Positions 7,390 to 17,014 of a stretch of DNA of 34,208 nt are shown here, in pieces. A model generated the notes under the pieces. That model worked only from the letters and a program-made list of their open reading frames with translations. It made no database searches and had not been told where the DNA came from. Source of the DNA: JANYLN01 sp041687575 (GTDB taxonomy: Bacteria; Planctomycetota; Phycisphaerae; UBA1845; JANYLN01). Position 1 is the stretch's first letter; every line of letters starts with the position of its first letter. Where the stretch lies: positions 1 to 34,208 of the forward strand of contig JAWLBS010000019.1 in the NCBI GenBank assembly GCA_041687575.1. Direction: 5' to 3'. Position numbers and translations under genes: made by a program.

Positions 7390-8601
7390 GTGGATCTGAT
7401 CCAATCACTATTAGCGAGCCAGATCGGTTTCAGCGTGGTCTTCGCGCTGCTGGTGATCAATGTCATCATGCTGGTGGTGACGTACTGCATCTACTTCGAA
7501 CGGAAGATCTCGGCGTGGATCCAGGACCGTGTCGGCCCCAACCGCGTGGGCCCGGCCGGGATCATCCAGCCGTTCGCGGACGGGCTGAAATTCTTCCTGA
7601 AGGAGGACTGGATTCCGCCGCAGTCGGACAAGATCCTGTTCGTGGCCGCGCCGATCCTGATGTTCGTGCTGGCGCTGATCGGTTTTGCGATCGTGCCCTG
7701 GGCAGGGCCGCTCCGCTGGCCGTGGATGCCGGAGGGCGAGGCCGTAATGACGCAGGTGGCCAGCCCGGACGTGGGGATCCTGTACTACCTGGCGGTCGGC
7801 GGCCTGTCAGTCTACGCGATCATCCTGGGGGCGTGGGCGAGCAAGAGCAAGTATCCGTTCTACGGCGGCATCCGGGGCGCCGCGCAGGTGCTCAGTTACG
7901 AGATCCCGCTGGGGCTGGGGATCTTCGTGATCGTCATGGCGATGGGTACGCTGCGGCTGGAGGAGATGCTGGCCGGGCAGGCGGGGATGTGGACGATCGG
8001 GGCGGTGCCGGTCTGGCCGGCGTGGAACATCTTCCTGCACCCGGTGACGTTCCTGCTGGTGCTGACGGCGGCGTTCGCCGAGACCAACCGCCTGCCGTTC
8101 GACCTGACCGAAGCGGAGCAGGAACTCGTCGGCGGGTATCACACCGAGTACAGCGCGCTGAAGTTCGGGGCGTTCTACCTGGCCGAATACGCCAACATGA
8201 TCACGATCAGCGCGATCATCAGCGTGCTGTTTCTGGGCGGGTGGCACCTGCCGGGCATCAGCGGGGAGTGGACGAGCATCGGGGCGGTGCTGCTGCGGTT
8301 TGCGGTGACGTGGCTGAAGATCATCTTCTTCCTGTTTTTGTTCATGTGGGTCCGCTGGACGCTGCCGCGGTTCCGGTACGACCAGCTGATGGGCATGGCA
8401 TGGAAGACGCTGGTGCCGCTGGGGTTGGCGCTGGCGGTCTGGACGGCACTGTTGACGCTGTGGGGCTGGCAGAACACCTGGCTGGCGCCGGCCGGCGAGA
8501 TCGGCATCTTCGTGCTGGTGGCGCTGGTGGCGGCGTGGTGGGCCTCGCCGATTACGGGGCGGCAACGGGGCCTGCCGCGTGGGCGGGTTGTGGAGACATA
8601 G
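7390..8601 (+). CDS. nuoH: NADH-quinone oxidoreductase subunit H
   Basis: Membrane subunit that links the quinone cavity to the proton-pumping arm. The 403-residue, strongly hydrophobic product carries the family signatures ERKISAWIQDRVGPNRVGP, QPFADGLKFFLKED, and the loop ETNRLPFDLTEAEQELVGGYHTEYS (split here only by description), which are involved in quinone access. It has about eight predicted membrane helices. Translation likely begins at GTG 7390 with GAGGTG 8 nt upstream, 12 nt after the nuoG stop. The gap to nuoI is 302 nt and made of repeats. Confidence 0.95.
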   Translation: MDLIQSLLASQIGFSVVFALLVINVIMLVVTYCIYFERKISAWIQDRVGPNRVGPAGIIQPFADGLKFFLKEDWIPPQSDKILFVAAPILMFVLALIGFAIVPWAGPLRWPWMPEGEAVMTQVASPDVGILYYLAVGGLSVYAIILGAWASKSKYPFYGGIRGAAQVLSYEIPLGLGIFVIVMAMGTLRLEEMLAGQAGMWTIGAVPVWPAWNIFLHPVTFLLVLTAAFAETNRLPFDLTEAEQELVGGYHTEYSALKFGAFYLAEYANMITISAIISVLFLGGWHLPGISGEWTSIGAVLLRFAVTWLKIIFFLFLFMWVRWTLPRFRYDQLMGMAWKTLVPLGLALAVWTALLTLWGWQNTWLAPAGEIGIFVLVALVAAWWASPITGRQRGLPRGRVVET

Positions 8602-8609
8602 GGCTTGTG

Positions 8610-8850
8610 CAAGATCGCGGCCGCGGGTCGATCGTGGTGCAGGCATGGTCCTGCACCCGGCGTCGCCGAACGACAGCTATGCCGTGGCGAGCACAGCGCA
8701 GGACCGTGGTACCCGGGGCGAGATGCTGGTGGGCAATAGCCCACCCTACCGCTCCCTCACGGTCGCGGCTCGTTGAAGCATACCGCTTCCTTAGGGCGCG
8801 GCTCGTTGAAGCATACCGCTCCCTTTGGACGCGGTTCGTGGGGCAGGACG
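8610..8850. repeat. Repeat mosaic in the 302-nt nuoH-nuoI gap
   Basis: The gap holds no gene. From left to right it contains a CATGGTCCTGCA...GCAGGACCGTGGTACCCGG module (8644-8717) also seen at about 1222-1262, the hairpin GGTGGGCAATAGCCCACC (8728-8745), and a tandem array of three units at 8747-8780, 8781-8813 and 8814-8845. Each unit begins TACCGCT and contains a GCGGCTCGTTGAAGCA-like core that decays towards the third. Single copies of the same unit lie near 1272 and, inverted, near 13012. Confidence 0.8.
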
Positions 8851-8903
8851 GTGGCCGCGGGGCGTACGGACGCCAAGGAAGTTGGGCTGGAGAGGACTGT
8901 CGC

Positions 8904-9479
8904 ATGGCCGACTGGCGTGACAAAGACGTGATCCGGATCGATGAGCCGAAGCTCACGACCGCGGAGCGGACGTACCTGCCGCAGATCGTGGGCGGGCTGA
9001 AAACGACGCTGCGGCACATGGTGGGTAAGAAGTTCACCCTGCAGTACCCGGAGCAGAAGCGTCGGGTCCGCGTGCAGAACTACCGCGGTATCCACCGCCT
9101 CAACCGCGACGATAAGGGCCGCGTCGCGTGCGTGGCGTGTTTCATGTGCCCGTCGATCTGTCCGGCGCAGTGCATCTACATCGTGGCAGGCGAGTCGCCC
9201 TGGCCGGACCGCGAGAAGTACCCGATCCGTTTCGAGATCGACGAGTTGCGGTGCATCTTCTGCGGGATGTGCGAGGAGGTCTGCCCGGTCGACGCGATCG
9301 AGCTGACGCCGGAGATCGGGCTGCTGGGGCATACCCGGGAAGAGATGCTGTTCGACAAGGAGAAGCTGCTGCGGATTTATGATCTGACGAAGGACTACAA
9401 GCCCCGCAAGTCGCCGAAGATCACCGGCTATCCCAAGCCGACGGATGAACGGTCGACGTCGACGCACGAAGGGTTGTAG
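8904..9479 (+). CDS. nuoI: NADH-quinone oxidoreductase subunit I (two 4Fe-4S clusters)
   Basis: 8Fe ferredoxin-type subunit carrying clusters N6a and N6b between NuoG and NuoB. Two ligand sets are clear: Cys76, Cys79, Cys82, Cys86-Pro and Cys117, Cys120, Cys123, Cys127-Pro. The product has 191 residues, normal for the family, with a basic C-terminal tail. ATG 8904 follows GGAGAGGA. The frame is open far upstream, but that is a shadow of nuoH. The TAG stop forms the first three bases of a GGGCGGGCTGTGCCCGCC repeat. Confidence 0.96.
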   Translation: MADWRDKDVIRIDEPKLTTAERTYLPQIVGGLKTTLRHMVGKKFTLQYPEQKRRVRVQNYRGIHRLNRDDKGRVACVACFMCPSICPAQCIYIVAGESPWPDREKYPIRFEIDELRCIFCGMCEEVCPVDAIELTPEIGLLGHTREEMLFDKEKLLRIYDLTKDYKPRKSPKITGYPKPTDERSTSTHEGL

Positions 9480-9500
9480 GGCGGGCTGTGCCCGCCAAAG
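9477..9500. repeat. GGGCGGGCTGTGCCCGCC palindrome at the nuoI stop codon
   Basis: An inverted repeat (GGCGGGC-tgt-GCCCGCC) begins with the TAG stop of nuoI. Close copies occur at 27018-27040 after plsC, inverted at 13261-13284 before nuoM, and degenerate right at the ispH TAA (28088 onward). Confidence 0.75.
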
Positions 9501-9501
9501 G

Positions 9502-9709
9502 TGTCATCCTGAACGAAGTGAAGGATCTCGACCTTTTGGGAGCTAAACCATGAGCACTCTGTCCAGTAGAGATTCCTCGCTGCGCTCAGAATGACAGCTT
9601 TGGGTGGTGGTTACGGATGGAGCGCGGTGCGCATCCGCGGAGTTCCATGGCCGCAACGACCCACTGCCGGCGCCGTCGCTTGGCAGCGGGTGCCCCGGCG
9701 GCCATGGCA
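9502..9709 (-). repeat. Composite dispersed element (CCATGGCCGC and GTCATTCTGA modules)
   Basis: Read on the minus strand, this gap contains GGTGCCATGGCCGC, a roughly 43-nt interior, GCGGCCATGGAACTCCGCGG, CGCGCTCC, then TGTCATTCTGAGCGCAGCGA (about 9577-9596) and its inverted partner at 9502-9528. The same modules in the same order are found at 28838-28946 on the plus strand, with the interior shortened to 7 nt. The GTCATTCTGA half also recurs, degenerate, at 16893-16967. No gene is seen between 9480 and 9743. Confidence 0.75.
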
Positions 9710-9743
9710 CCCTGTGAAGGGCCCGCGACAGGGAGTGGTTTGA

Positions 9744-10478
9744 ATGGACCCGTTATTGCTCAGTTACATCGGACCGATCATCGCCTCGATGGGCCTGGTC
9801 CTGTGTTTTCCCGACCGTCCGCGGGCGGCGCGATGGGCCGGATCATTCCTGGCGGCGGCGGGCGTCGTTCTGGCCGCGTACGGGATCACCGGATATTTCG
9901 GCCTGCCGCTCTGGCCGTGGGCGGCCATTGCCGCCGGCGTGGTCGGTGTATGGCTGGCCGGGCGGATGATCACCCACCCCAACCCGGTCTACTCGGCGAT
10001 CTGCTTTGGCGGCGTGGTCCTTTCCAGTGCGGTGCTGGTGCTGCTGGCCGGGGCGCACTTTCTGGCCGCGGTGCTGGTGGTCGTCTATGCCGGGGCGATT
10101 CTGGTGGCCTACGTGTTCGTGATCATGCTGGCGCAGCAGGACGAGCCGGCCGCGTACGACATCAACGTCCGTCATCCGGTCTTGGCGGTGACAGCCGGGC
10201 TCGGGCTGATCGTGGCGGTGTTGTGGGCACTGGCGAGTTCGCCGGCCGGTGCGCCGCGGCATCTGGCGGAGGCTTCCACGGGCGTCTCGCCGGTTCCGGC
10301 TTCGGCATTCAGAAACGTGGCGACCACGGACGGGAATGTGGTGGACCTGGGCACGGTGCTGTTCGGGCGGTACCCGGTGACGATTGAGGTGGCGGGTGTG
10401 ACCCTGCTGGTGGCGATGACCGGAGCACTCGTGCTGGCGGGGATGCGGTTTGCCCGCGGGCAGTCGCAGGAGCAGTGA
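9744..10478 (+). CDS. nuoJ: NADH-quinone oxidoreductase subunit J
   Basis: Membrane-arm subunit with five predicted helices. The family stretch HPNPVYSAICFGGVVLSSAV and the third-helix region VVVYAGAILVAYVFVIML are plain; the latter contains the pi-bulge helix that changes conformation during turnover in known structures. The product has 244 residues with an extended, Ala/Pro-rich loop near residue 160-190. ATG 9744 follows GGGAG with 8-nt spacing. It ends 2 nt before nuoK, so the two genes are surely co-transcribed. Confidence 0.93.
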   Translation: MDPLLLSYIGPIIASMGLVLCFPDRPRAARWAGSFLAAAGVVLAAYGITGYFGLPLWPWAAIAAGVVGVWLAGRMITHPNPVYSAICFGGVVLSSAVLVLLAGAHFLAAVLVVVYAGAILVAYVFVIMLAQQDEPAAYDINVRHPVLAVTAGLGLIVAVLWALASSPAGAPRHLAEASTGVSPVPASAFRNVATTDGNVVDLGTVLFGRYPVTIEVAGVTLLVAMTGALVLAGMRFARGQSQEQ

Positions 10479-10480
10479 CG

Positions 10481-10792
10481 ATGGGAACGATGCCGATGTA
10501 CGTGTTTCTCGGCGCGGTACTGTTCGGCCTGGGCGTGACGGGCTTTGTGGTGCGGCGGAACATCATCATCATGTTTCTGTGCACGGAGCTGATGTTCCAG
10601 GGCGTAATCCTGAACCTGATCGGTTTCAGCAGCACCTTCGAAGGCGTCGGCGCGCTGCAGGGGCAGGTGTTTGCCGTGTTCCTGATCGTGATCGCCGGTG
10701 CTGAGGCGGCGATGGCCCTGGGACTGGTGGTGCTGCTGTTCCGGCGGCGGCCGACGCTGGACGCCGAGGCGTGGGCGGCGCTGTGGGGATAG
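10481..10792 (+). CDS. nuoK: NADH-quinone oxidoreductase subunit K
   Basis: Small antiporter-like membrane subunit with three helices (103 residues, the usual size). The conserved membrane glutamates needed for proton transfer are in CTELMFQGVILNLIGF and in IAGAEAAMALGLVVLLFRR. ATG 10481 is chosen over GTG 10475 because AGGAG lies 8 nt before it. The gene sits between nuoJ (2-nt gap) and nuoL (24-nt gap). Confidence 0.95.
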   Translation: MGTMPMYVFLGAVLFGLGVTGFVVRRNIIIMFLCTELMFQGVILNLIGFSSTFEGVGALQGQVFAVFLIVIAGAEAAMALGLVVLLFRRRPTLDAEAWAALWG

Positions 10793-10816
10793 GCAAGACA
10801 GCTGCAATCGGGGAAA

Positions 10817-12976
10817 ATGATGATAGCCGTGTCGGACATCACCCAATCGAGTTTCCAAAACGCCGCCTGGTGGTCGTGGCTGATCGTGGCACTGCCGCTG
10901 GCGGCGGCCGCCTTGGTGGGCCTGCTGGGCCCGGCCCTGAAGGGGCGCTCGCACTGGCTGAGCATCCTGGGCGTGGGCGGGGCGCTGGCGATGTCGATCG
11001 TGCTGTTCTGGACGATCCCGACCGCCGAGCCCGCCGGGGCCGCCCACGGGGCTCCCGTTGCCGCGCCCGAGCGCGGTGAAGGCCCGCTTGCGGCCATGAC
11101 CGACAGCCCGGTGGCCGACATCACGTATTTCGACTGGATCCTGACCGGCGGGGAGCGGGCGGCGTCCGTGATCGCCGCGCAGTTCCTCGTCGATCCGCTG
11201 ACCGTGGTGATGTTGCTGACGGTGACGTTCGTCTCGCTGCTGGTGGTGATCTACTCGCGCTCCTACATGCGGGATCATCACGGCCACCCGGAGCGCGGCT
11301 ACGAGCGGTTCTTCGCCTTTTTGGCCCTGTTCGTCGCGAGCATGTGCATCCTGGTGCTGGCGGGCAACTTTGTGCTGCTCTACGTCGGGTGGGAGCTGGT
11401 GGGCCTGTGCAGCTACCTGCTGATTGGCTTTTACTACCCCAAGCCGTCGGCCTCGGACGCGGCGAAAAAGGCGTTCATCGTCAACCGGATCGGCGATTTC
11501 GGATTCGGGCTGGGGGTGCTGTCGATCTACCTGCTGTTCGGCCGGCTCGACTACCAGGGCGTGTTCGCGGCTGCGCAGGCCGCCTTCGCCGCCCCGGACG
11601 CCGGGGCGCTGGCGACGCTGCAGGGCCTGCTGAACCTGCCGACCATCGAGGCGGCGGCCGTGCGGGCGGCGGAGATCCAGACCTGGATGACGACGATCTG
11701 CCTGCTGCTGTTCGCAGGGGCGGTCGGCAAGAGCGCCCAGATCCCGCTGTACGTCTGGCTGCCCGATGCGATGGAGGGCCCCACGCCGGTCAGCGCGCTG
11801 ATCCACGCGGCGACGATGGTGACGGCCGGCGTGTACATGGTCGCCCGCTGCGGGGCGCTGTTCGTCAACAGCCCGTTTGCCCTGGAGGTCGTGGCGGTGA
11901 TCGGCTGTGCGACGGCGCTGTTCGCGGCGACGATCGCCATCACGCAATACGACATGAAGCGGGTGCTGGCCTACTCGACGATCAGCCAGCTCGGGTACAT
12001 GTTCCTGGGTCTGGGCGTCTACGCCGCCAGCGCGGCCGTCTTTCACCTGTTTACGCACGCGTTCTTCAAGGCCCTGCTGTTTCTGGGCGCGGGCAGCGTG
12101 ATGCACGCGATGGGCGGTGTGATCGACATGCGGCAGTTCGGCGGCCTCCGGAAGATCATGCCGATCACGGCGTGGACGTTCATCATCGGCGGGCTCGCCC
12201 TGGCGGGCTTCCCGCTGCTCAGCGGCTTCTGGAGCAAGGACGAGATCGTCGCCGCGGCCATGGACGTGAGTCCGGTACTGGGCTGGCTGGGCATCGTCAC
12301 GGCGCTGCTGACGGCGTTCTACACGTTCCGGATGGTGTTCCTGGCCTTTTTCGGCGATCGCAGGACCCCTCCCGAGGCGGAGCACCCGGCCGAGGCCGGC
12401 GGGTGGATCACCGTGCCGTTGATCCTGCTGGCGATCGGGGCGGTCTTCGCCGGTTACCTGGGCGTGACCTTCATCGGCGGCGGGTTCGCCGGGTTTGCCG
12501 TGCCGGGCGGGCGGTTCCAGTCCTTCCTGGCGGCCCCGCTCGACCCGTACCACCAGGCCCTGGTCCAGCTGCCGGGCCATCCGGTTGTGCACGAGGGGCA
12601 CGGGCTGATGTACCTGGCGGCGGGCGTGGCGATCCTCGGGATCCTCGCGGCGTGGTTCGTGTATCTGCGCAAGCCGTCGATCGCGGCTGGCGCCGCTCGC
12701 GGCACCGGGCCGGTGTACCAGCTGGTGTATCACAAGTATTTCGTGGACGAGTTGTATGACCTGGTGGTGGTCGGGGCGGTCTGGTCAGCCGGATTGTTCC
12801 TGTATTTCTTCGACCGCTATGTGATCGACGGGCTGGTGTTTACGGCGTCATTGATCCCGCAGTCGATCGGTTTCGCCAGCCGCCGCGCCCAGCTCGGCGC
12901 GGTGCAGAGCTATGCCCTTTTCATGGCGGGCCTGACGGCGGCGGTGGTGCTGGTGATGTTGCTCTGGCCGGCGTGA
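10817..12976 (+). CDS. nuoL: NADH-quinone oxidoreductase subunit L
   Basis: Largest antiporter-like proton-pumping subunit, 719 residues with about 16 predicted helices. Family features include YVGWELVGLCSYLLIGFYY (key Glu of the first half-channel), KSAQIPLYVWLPDAMEGPTPVSALIHAATMV with the essential Lys, and the long C-terminal region that forms the lateral helix in complex I. An insertion rich in Gly/Ala/Pro near residues 72-95 is not typical. ATG 10817 (or the next ATG, 10820) follows GGGGAAA. The 327 nt to nuoM are repeat DNA. Confidence 0.96.
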   Translation: MMIAVSDITQSSFQNAAWWSWLIVALPLAAAALVGLLGPALKGRSHWLSILGVGGALAMSIVLFWTIPTAEPAGAAHGAPVAAPERGEGPLAAMTDSPVADITYFDWILTGGERAASVIAAQFLVDPLTVVMLLTVTFVSLLVVIYSRSYMRDHHGHPERGYERFFAFLALFVASMCILVLAGNFVLLYVGWELVGLCSYLLIGFYYPKPSASDAAKKAFIVNRIGDFGFGLGVLSIYLLFGRLDYQGVFAAAQAAFAAPDAGALATLQGLLNLPTIEAAAVRAAEIQTWMTTICLLLFAGAVGKSAQIPLYVWLPDAMEGPTPVSALIHAATMVTAGVYMVARCGALFVNSPFALEVVAVIGCATALFAATIAITQYDMKRVLAYSTISQLGYMFLGLGVYAASAAVFHLFTHAFFKALLFLGAGSVMHAMGGVIDMRQFGGLRKIMPITAWTFIIGGLALAGFPLLSGFWSKDEIVAAAMDVSPVLGWLGIVTALLTAFYTFRMVFLAFFGDRRTPPEAEHPAEAGGWITVPLILLAIGAVFAGYLGVTFIGGGFAGFAVPGGRFQSFLAAPLDPYHQALVQLPGHPVVHEGHGLMYLAAGVAILGILAAWFVYLRKPSIAAGAARGTGPVYQLVYHKYFVDELYDLVVVGAVWSAGLFLYFFDRYVIDGLVFTASLIPQSIGFASRRAQLGAVQSYALFMAGLTAAVVLVMLLWPA

Positions 12977-12984
12977 GACGAGTC

Positions 12985-13284
12985 AGGAGTCCCGGCCGGG
13001 CGGTCCTGTGCAAGCGAGCCGCGACCGTGAGGGAGCGGTAGATCAAGATCGGAGTACCGCCTTTAGCCGGCGCTTGGAGTCCCGCCTTCAGGCGGTCCGC
13101 CCGAGCGAGCGCAGCGACGCGAGTGGCCGAGCCGCAGCGTCGAGGACGCCCTCGAAGCGAGCGAGCCGGGTACCACGGCGTGGCGCATGAGCTGGAAGTG
13201 GTAACAAGCGGGTTCCTCGACGCGGAAGACCGGTGGGCAATAGCCCACCCTACAGAAAACCGGCGGGCGCAGCCCGCCCTACAG
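12985..13284. repeat. Repeat mosaic filling the 327-nt nuoL-nuoM gap
   Basis: No gene is seen here. From left: an inverted copy of the CCGCTCCCTCACGGTCGCGG unit (about 13012-13041), two GGAGT-led hairpin units (13051-13075 and 13076 onward, the second GGAGTCCCGCCTTCAGGCGG), a CCGAGCGAGCGCAGCGACGC tail, a GGTACCACGG stretch, the hairpin GGTGGGCAATAGCCCACC (13232-13249), and an inverted GGGCGGGCTGCGCCCGCC copy (13261-13284). The order from hairpin units to the GGTGGGC hairpin is the same as at 27043-27226. Confidence 0.8.
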
Positions 13285-13303
13285 ATGACCGGATTGCAGC
13301 CAA

Positions 13304-15124
<1,821 letters not shown>

Positions 15125-15136
15125 AGGGACAGCCCC

Positions 15137-16732
15137 GTGCCAGAGATCGTTACACAAATGAGTTATTGGCAAGCCCTCGCGCCCGAGATCGTGGTCGCGG
15201 TGTTCGGCATTCTGTGCCTGTCCGCCGGCATGATCGGCCGGGAAGGCAGTGCGTCGTGGGCCCGGCCGATCGCCTTGGTCGGCCTGATTCTCGGGGCGGT
15301 GGTGGCCCTGTGGCAGAGCCCGGTCCTCGGCTGGGTGCCTGAAATGCAGGTGGGGCCATTCGTCGGCTACGTCCGGGCGATGCTCTGCGGCGTAGGGGCG
15401 ATCGTGGTGCTCAGCGCCTGGGCTTTGCCCGCCGGCGGGCGCACGGTGGAGATGTTCGCCCTGCTGCTGTTTTCGGTGCTGGGGGCGATGCTGGTCGCCT
15501 CGGCGGACGATCTGGTGCTGCTGTTTTTCGCGCTGGAGCTGGTCAGCGTGCCGACCTACGCGATGGTCGCCGCCGGTTCCAGCTCGCGCGGCGCGCAGGA
15601 GGCGGGGCTGAAGTACTTCTTCCTGGGGGCGCTCAGCTCGGCGATCCTCGTGTACGGCCTGAGCTTCCTGTACGGCGCGGCCGGTACGACCAGCATGTTC
15701 CTTGAGGTCGACGGTCAGTCGGTCGCGTCGGCGGTCCAGGCCCGCCTGGCGGACAACCCGATCGCCTGGTTGGGTGTGATCCTGACGCTGCTGGGGCTGA
15801 CCTACAAGATCGCGGCTGCGCCGATGCACTTTTACGTGGCCGACGTGTACCAGGGGGCGGCGGCGCCGGTCTCGGGCATGCTGTCGTACGTGCCGAAGTT
15901 CGCGGGCCTGGTGGCGATGATGAAGATCCTGGCGCTTATCGGCTGGCCCCTGGAGGGGGCGATGTACTGGCTGGTGTGGCTGATGGCGGCCGCAACGATG
16001 ACCGTGGGCAACGCCTTGGCCCTGCTGCAGGACAACGTCAAGCGGATGCTGGGCTATTCGAGCGTCGCCCATTCGGGCTACATGCTGATCGGGCTGCTGG
16101 TCGGGCCGGCGCTGCTGGGCGCGGCCGGTCCGATGCAGAACGGTCTGGCGGCGATCCTGTTCTACATCGTCGCCTACGGCATCATGAACATCGGGGCCTT
16201 CGCGCTGATCGCCTACCTGGCCGGCGACGGTCCCGAGCCGCAGATGCTCAGTTCGCTGGCCGGGCTGGGGCGGCGGCGGCCGGGCGCGGCATTGGCCCTG
16301 GCGCTGTGCGTGTTCAGCCTGCTGGGCATTCCCCCGACGGTGGGCTTTTTCGGCAAGGTGTACCTGTTCGGCTCGGCCCTGTCGCTCAGCGAAGGGACGG
16401 CCTTTCCCGTATTGACGAAGATCCTCGTGGTGATCGCGCTGCTGAACACGGCCGTCAGCGCGGGCTACTACCTGCGGATCATCGCGGCTGTATACATTCG
16501 TCCAGCCGAAGGGCCGGGCTGGGCGAAGGCTTCCGCCCCGGTCGGTGCCGGCCTGATCGTCTGCGCCGTGCTGGTCCTGGCGATCGGTCTGCGTCCCGGC
16601 CGACTGGCGGGCCCGGCATTCGAGGCGGCCGATTCCATGCGGACGATACCGGCTCGACCCGCCGAACCGGGAGTCCTGCCCATGCCGGCTGCGATCGACA
16701 AGGCCGGTCCGCTGCAGGCCGATCGCCGGTAG
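15137..16732 (+). CDS. nuoN: NADH-quinone oxidoreductase subunit N
   Basis: Third antiporter-like subunit, 531 residues. Family features are LVLLFFALELVSVPTYAMVA (helix-5 Glu), YKIAAAPMHFYVADVYQGAAAPVSGMLSY (conserved Lys and broken-helix region), and MLGYSSVAHSGYMLIGL. GTG 15137 follows GAGGGA; an ATG at 15158 is a possible alternative. It is the last nuo gene; no classical terminator is visible, but a run of palindromic repeats starts 9 nt downstream. Confidence 0.95.
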   Translation: MPEIVTQMSYWQALAPEIVVAVFGILCLSAGMIGREGSASWARPIALVGLILGAVVALWQSPVLGWVPEMQVGPFVGYVRAMLCGVGAIVVLSAWALPAGGRTVEMFALLLFSVLGAMLVASADDLVLLFFALELVSVPTYAMVAAGSSSRGAQEAGLKYFFLGALSSAILVYGLSFLYGAAGTTSMFLEVDGQSVASAVQARLADNPIAWLGVILTLLGLTYKIAAAPMHFYVADVYQGAAAPVSGMLSYVPKFAGLVAMMKILALIGWPLEGAMYWLVWLMAAATMTVGNALALLQDNVKRMLGYSSVAHSGYMLIGLLVGPALLGAAGPMQNGLAAILFYIVAYGIMNIGAFALIAYLAGDGPEPQMLSSLAGLGRRRPGAALALALCVFSLLGIPPTVGFFGKVYLFGSALSLSEGTAFPVLTKILVVIALLNTAVSAGYYLRIIAAVYIRPAEGPGWAKASAPVGAGLIVCAVLVLAIGLRPGRLAGPAFEAADSMRTIPARPAEPGVLPMPAAIDKAGPLQADRR

Positions 16733-16741
16733 CGGGCATCA

Positions 16742-16848
16742 GGAGTCCCGGCTTCAGCCGGCGCTTGGAGTCCCCGCTTTAGCGGGCGTTCGGAGTCCCG
16801 CCTTCAGGCGGTCCGCCCGAGCGAGCGTAGCGATGCGAGCGGCCGGGC
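16742..16848 (+). repeat. Three GGAGT-led hairpin repeats downstream of nuoN
   Basis: Three head-to-tail units of about 25 nt begin at 16742, 16767 and 16792. Their palindromic cores differ in a compensated way (CCGGCTTCAGCCGG, CCGCTTTAGCGG, CCGCCTTCAGGCGG). The last is followed by the CCGAGCGAGCGTAGCGATGC tail that also ends the arrays at 13076 and 27094. Compensated changes suggest the hairpin shape is maintained. They could act as a Rho-type pause or mRNA end for the nuo transcript. Confidence 0.75.
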
Positions 16849-16892
16849 CCGACGTAGCCAAACAAGCTGAAAAAAAAGGGCAGACGCCGGAA

Positions 16893-16967
16893 GTGATCCT
16901 GAACGCGGGGTGCCGACTCTCGCCCCCTGCCGCTCCCTACGGATTCCTCGCAACGTTCGGAATGACA
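16893..16967. repeat. Degenerate GTCATTCTGA-type inverted repeat
   Basis: GTGATCCTGAACGCGG at the left and GATTCCTCGCAACGTTCGGA plus ATGACAG at the right form a decayed copy of the inverted-repeat element at 9502-9596. It lies in the 282-nt gap between the convergent nuoN and the gene at 17015. Confidence 0.6.
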
Positions 16968-17014
16968 GAGATCTGGTGGCGGCGCCCCCCCCGGTCCGCG
17001 TTTGCCGCTTCGGA

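Noticed and set aside
10172..12733. 853-codon minus-strand open frame opposite nuoJ-nuoL
   Set aside because: Composition is Arg/His/Gln-rich with no domain, and it is antisense to three clear nuo genes; such frames are typical in high-GC coding DNA.
16870..16877. A-run as a minus-strand terminator
   Set aside because: Eight A would give a T-run on the minus strand, but no stable hairpin precedes it.
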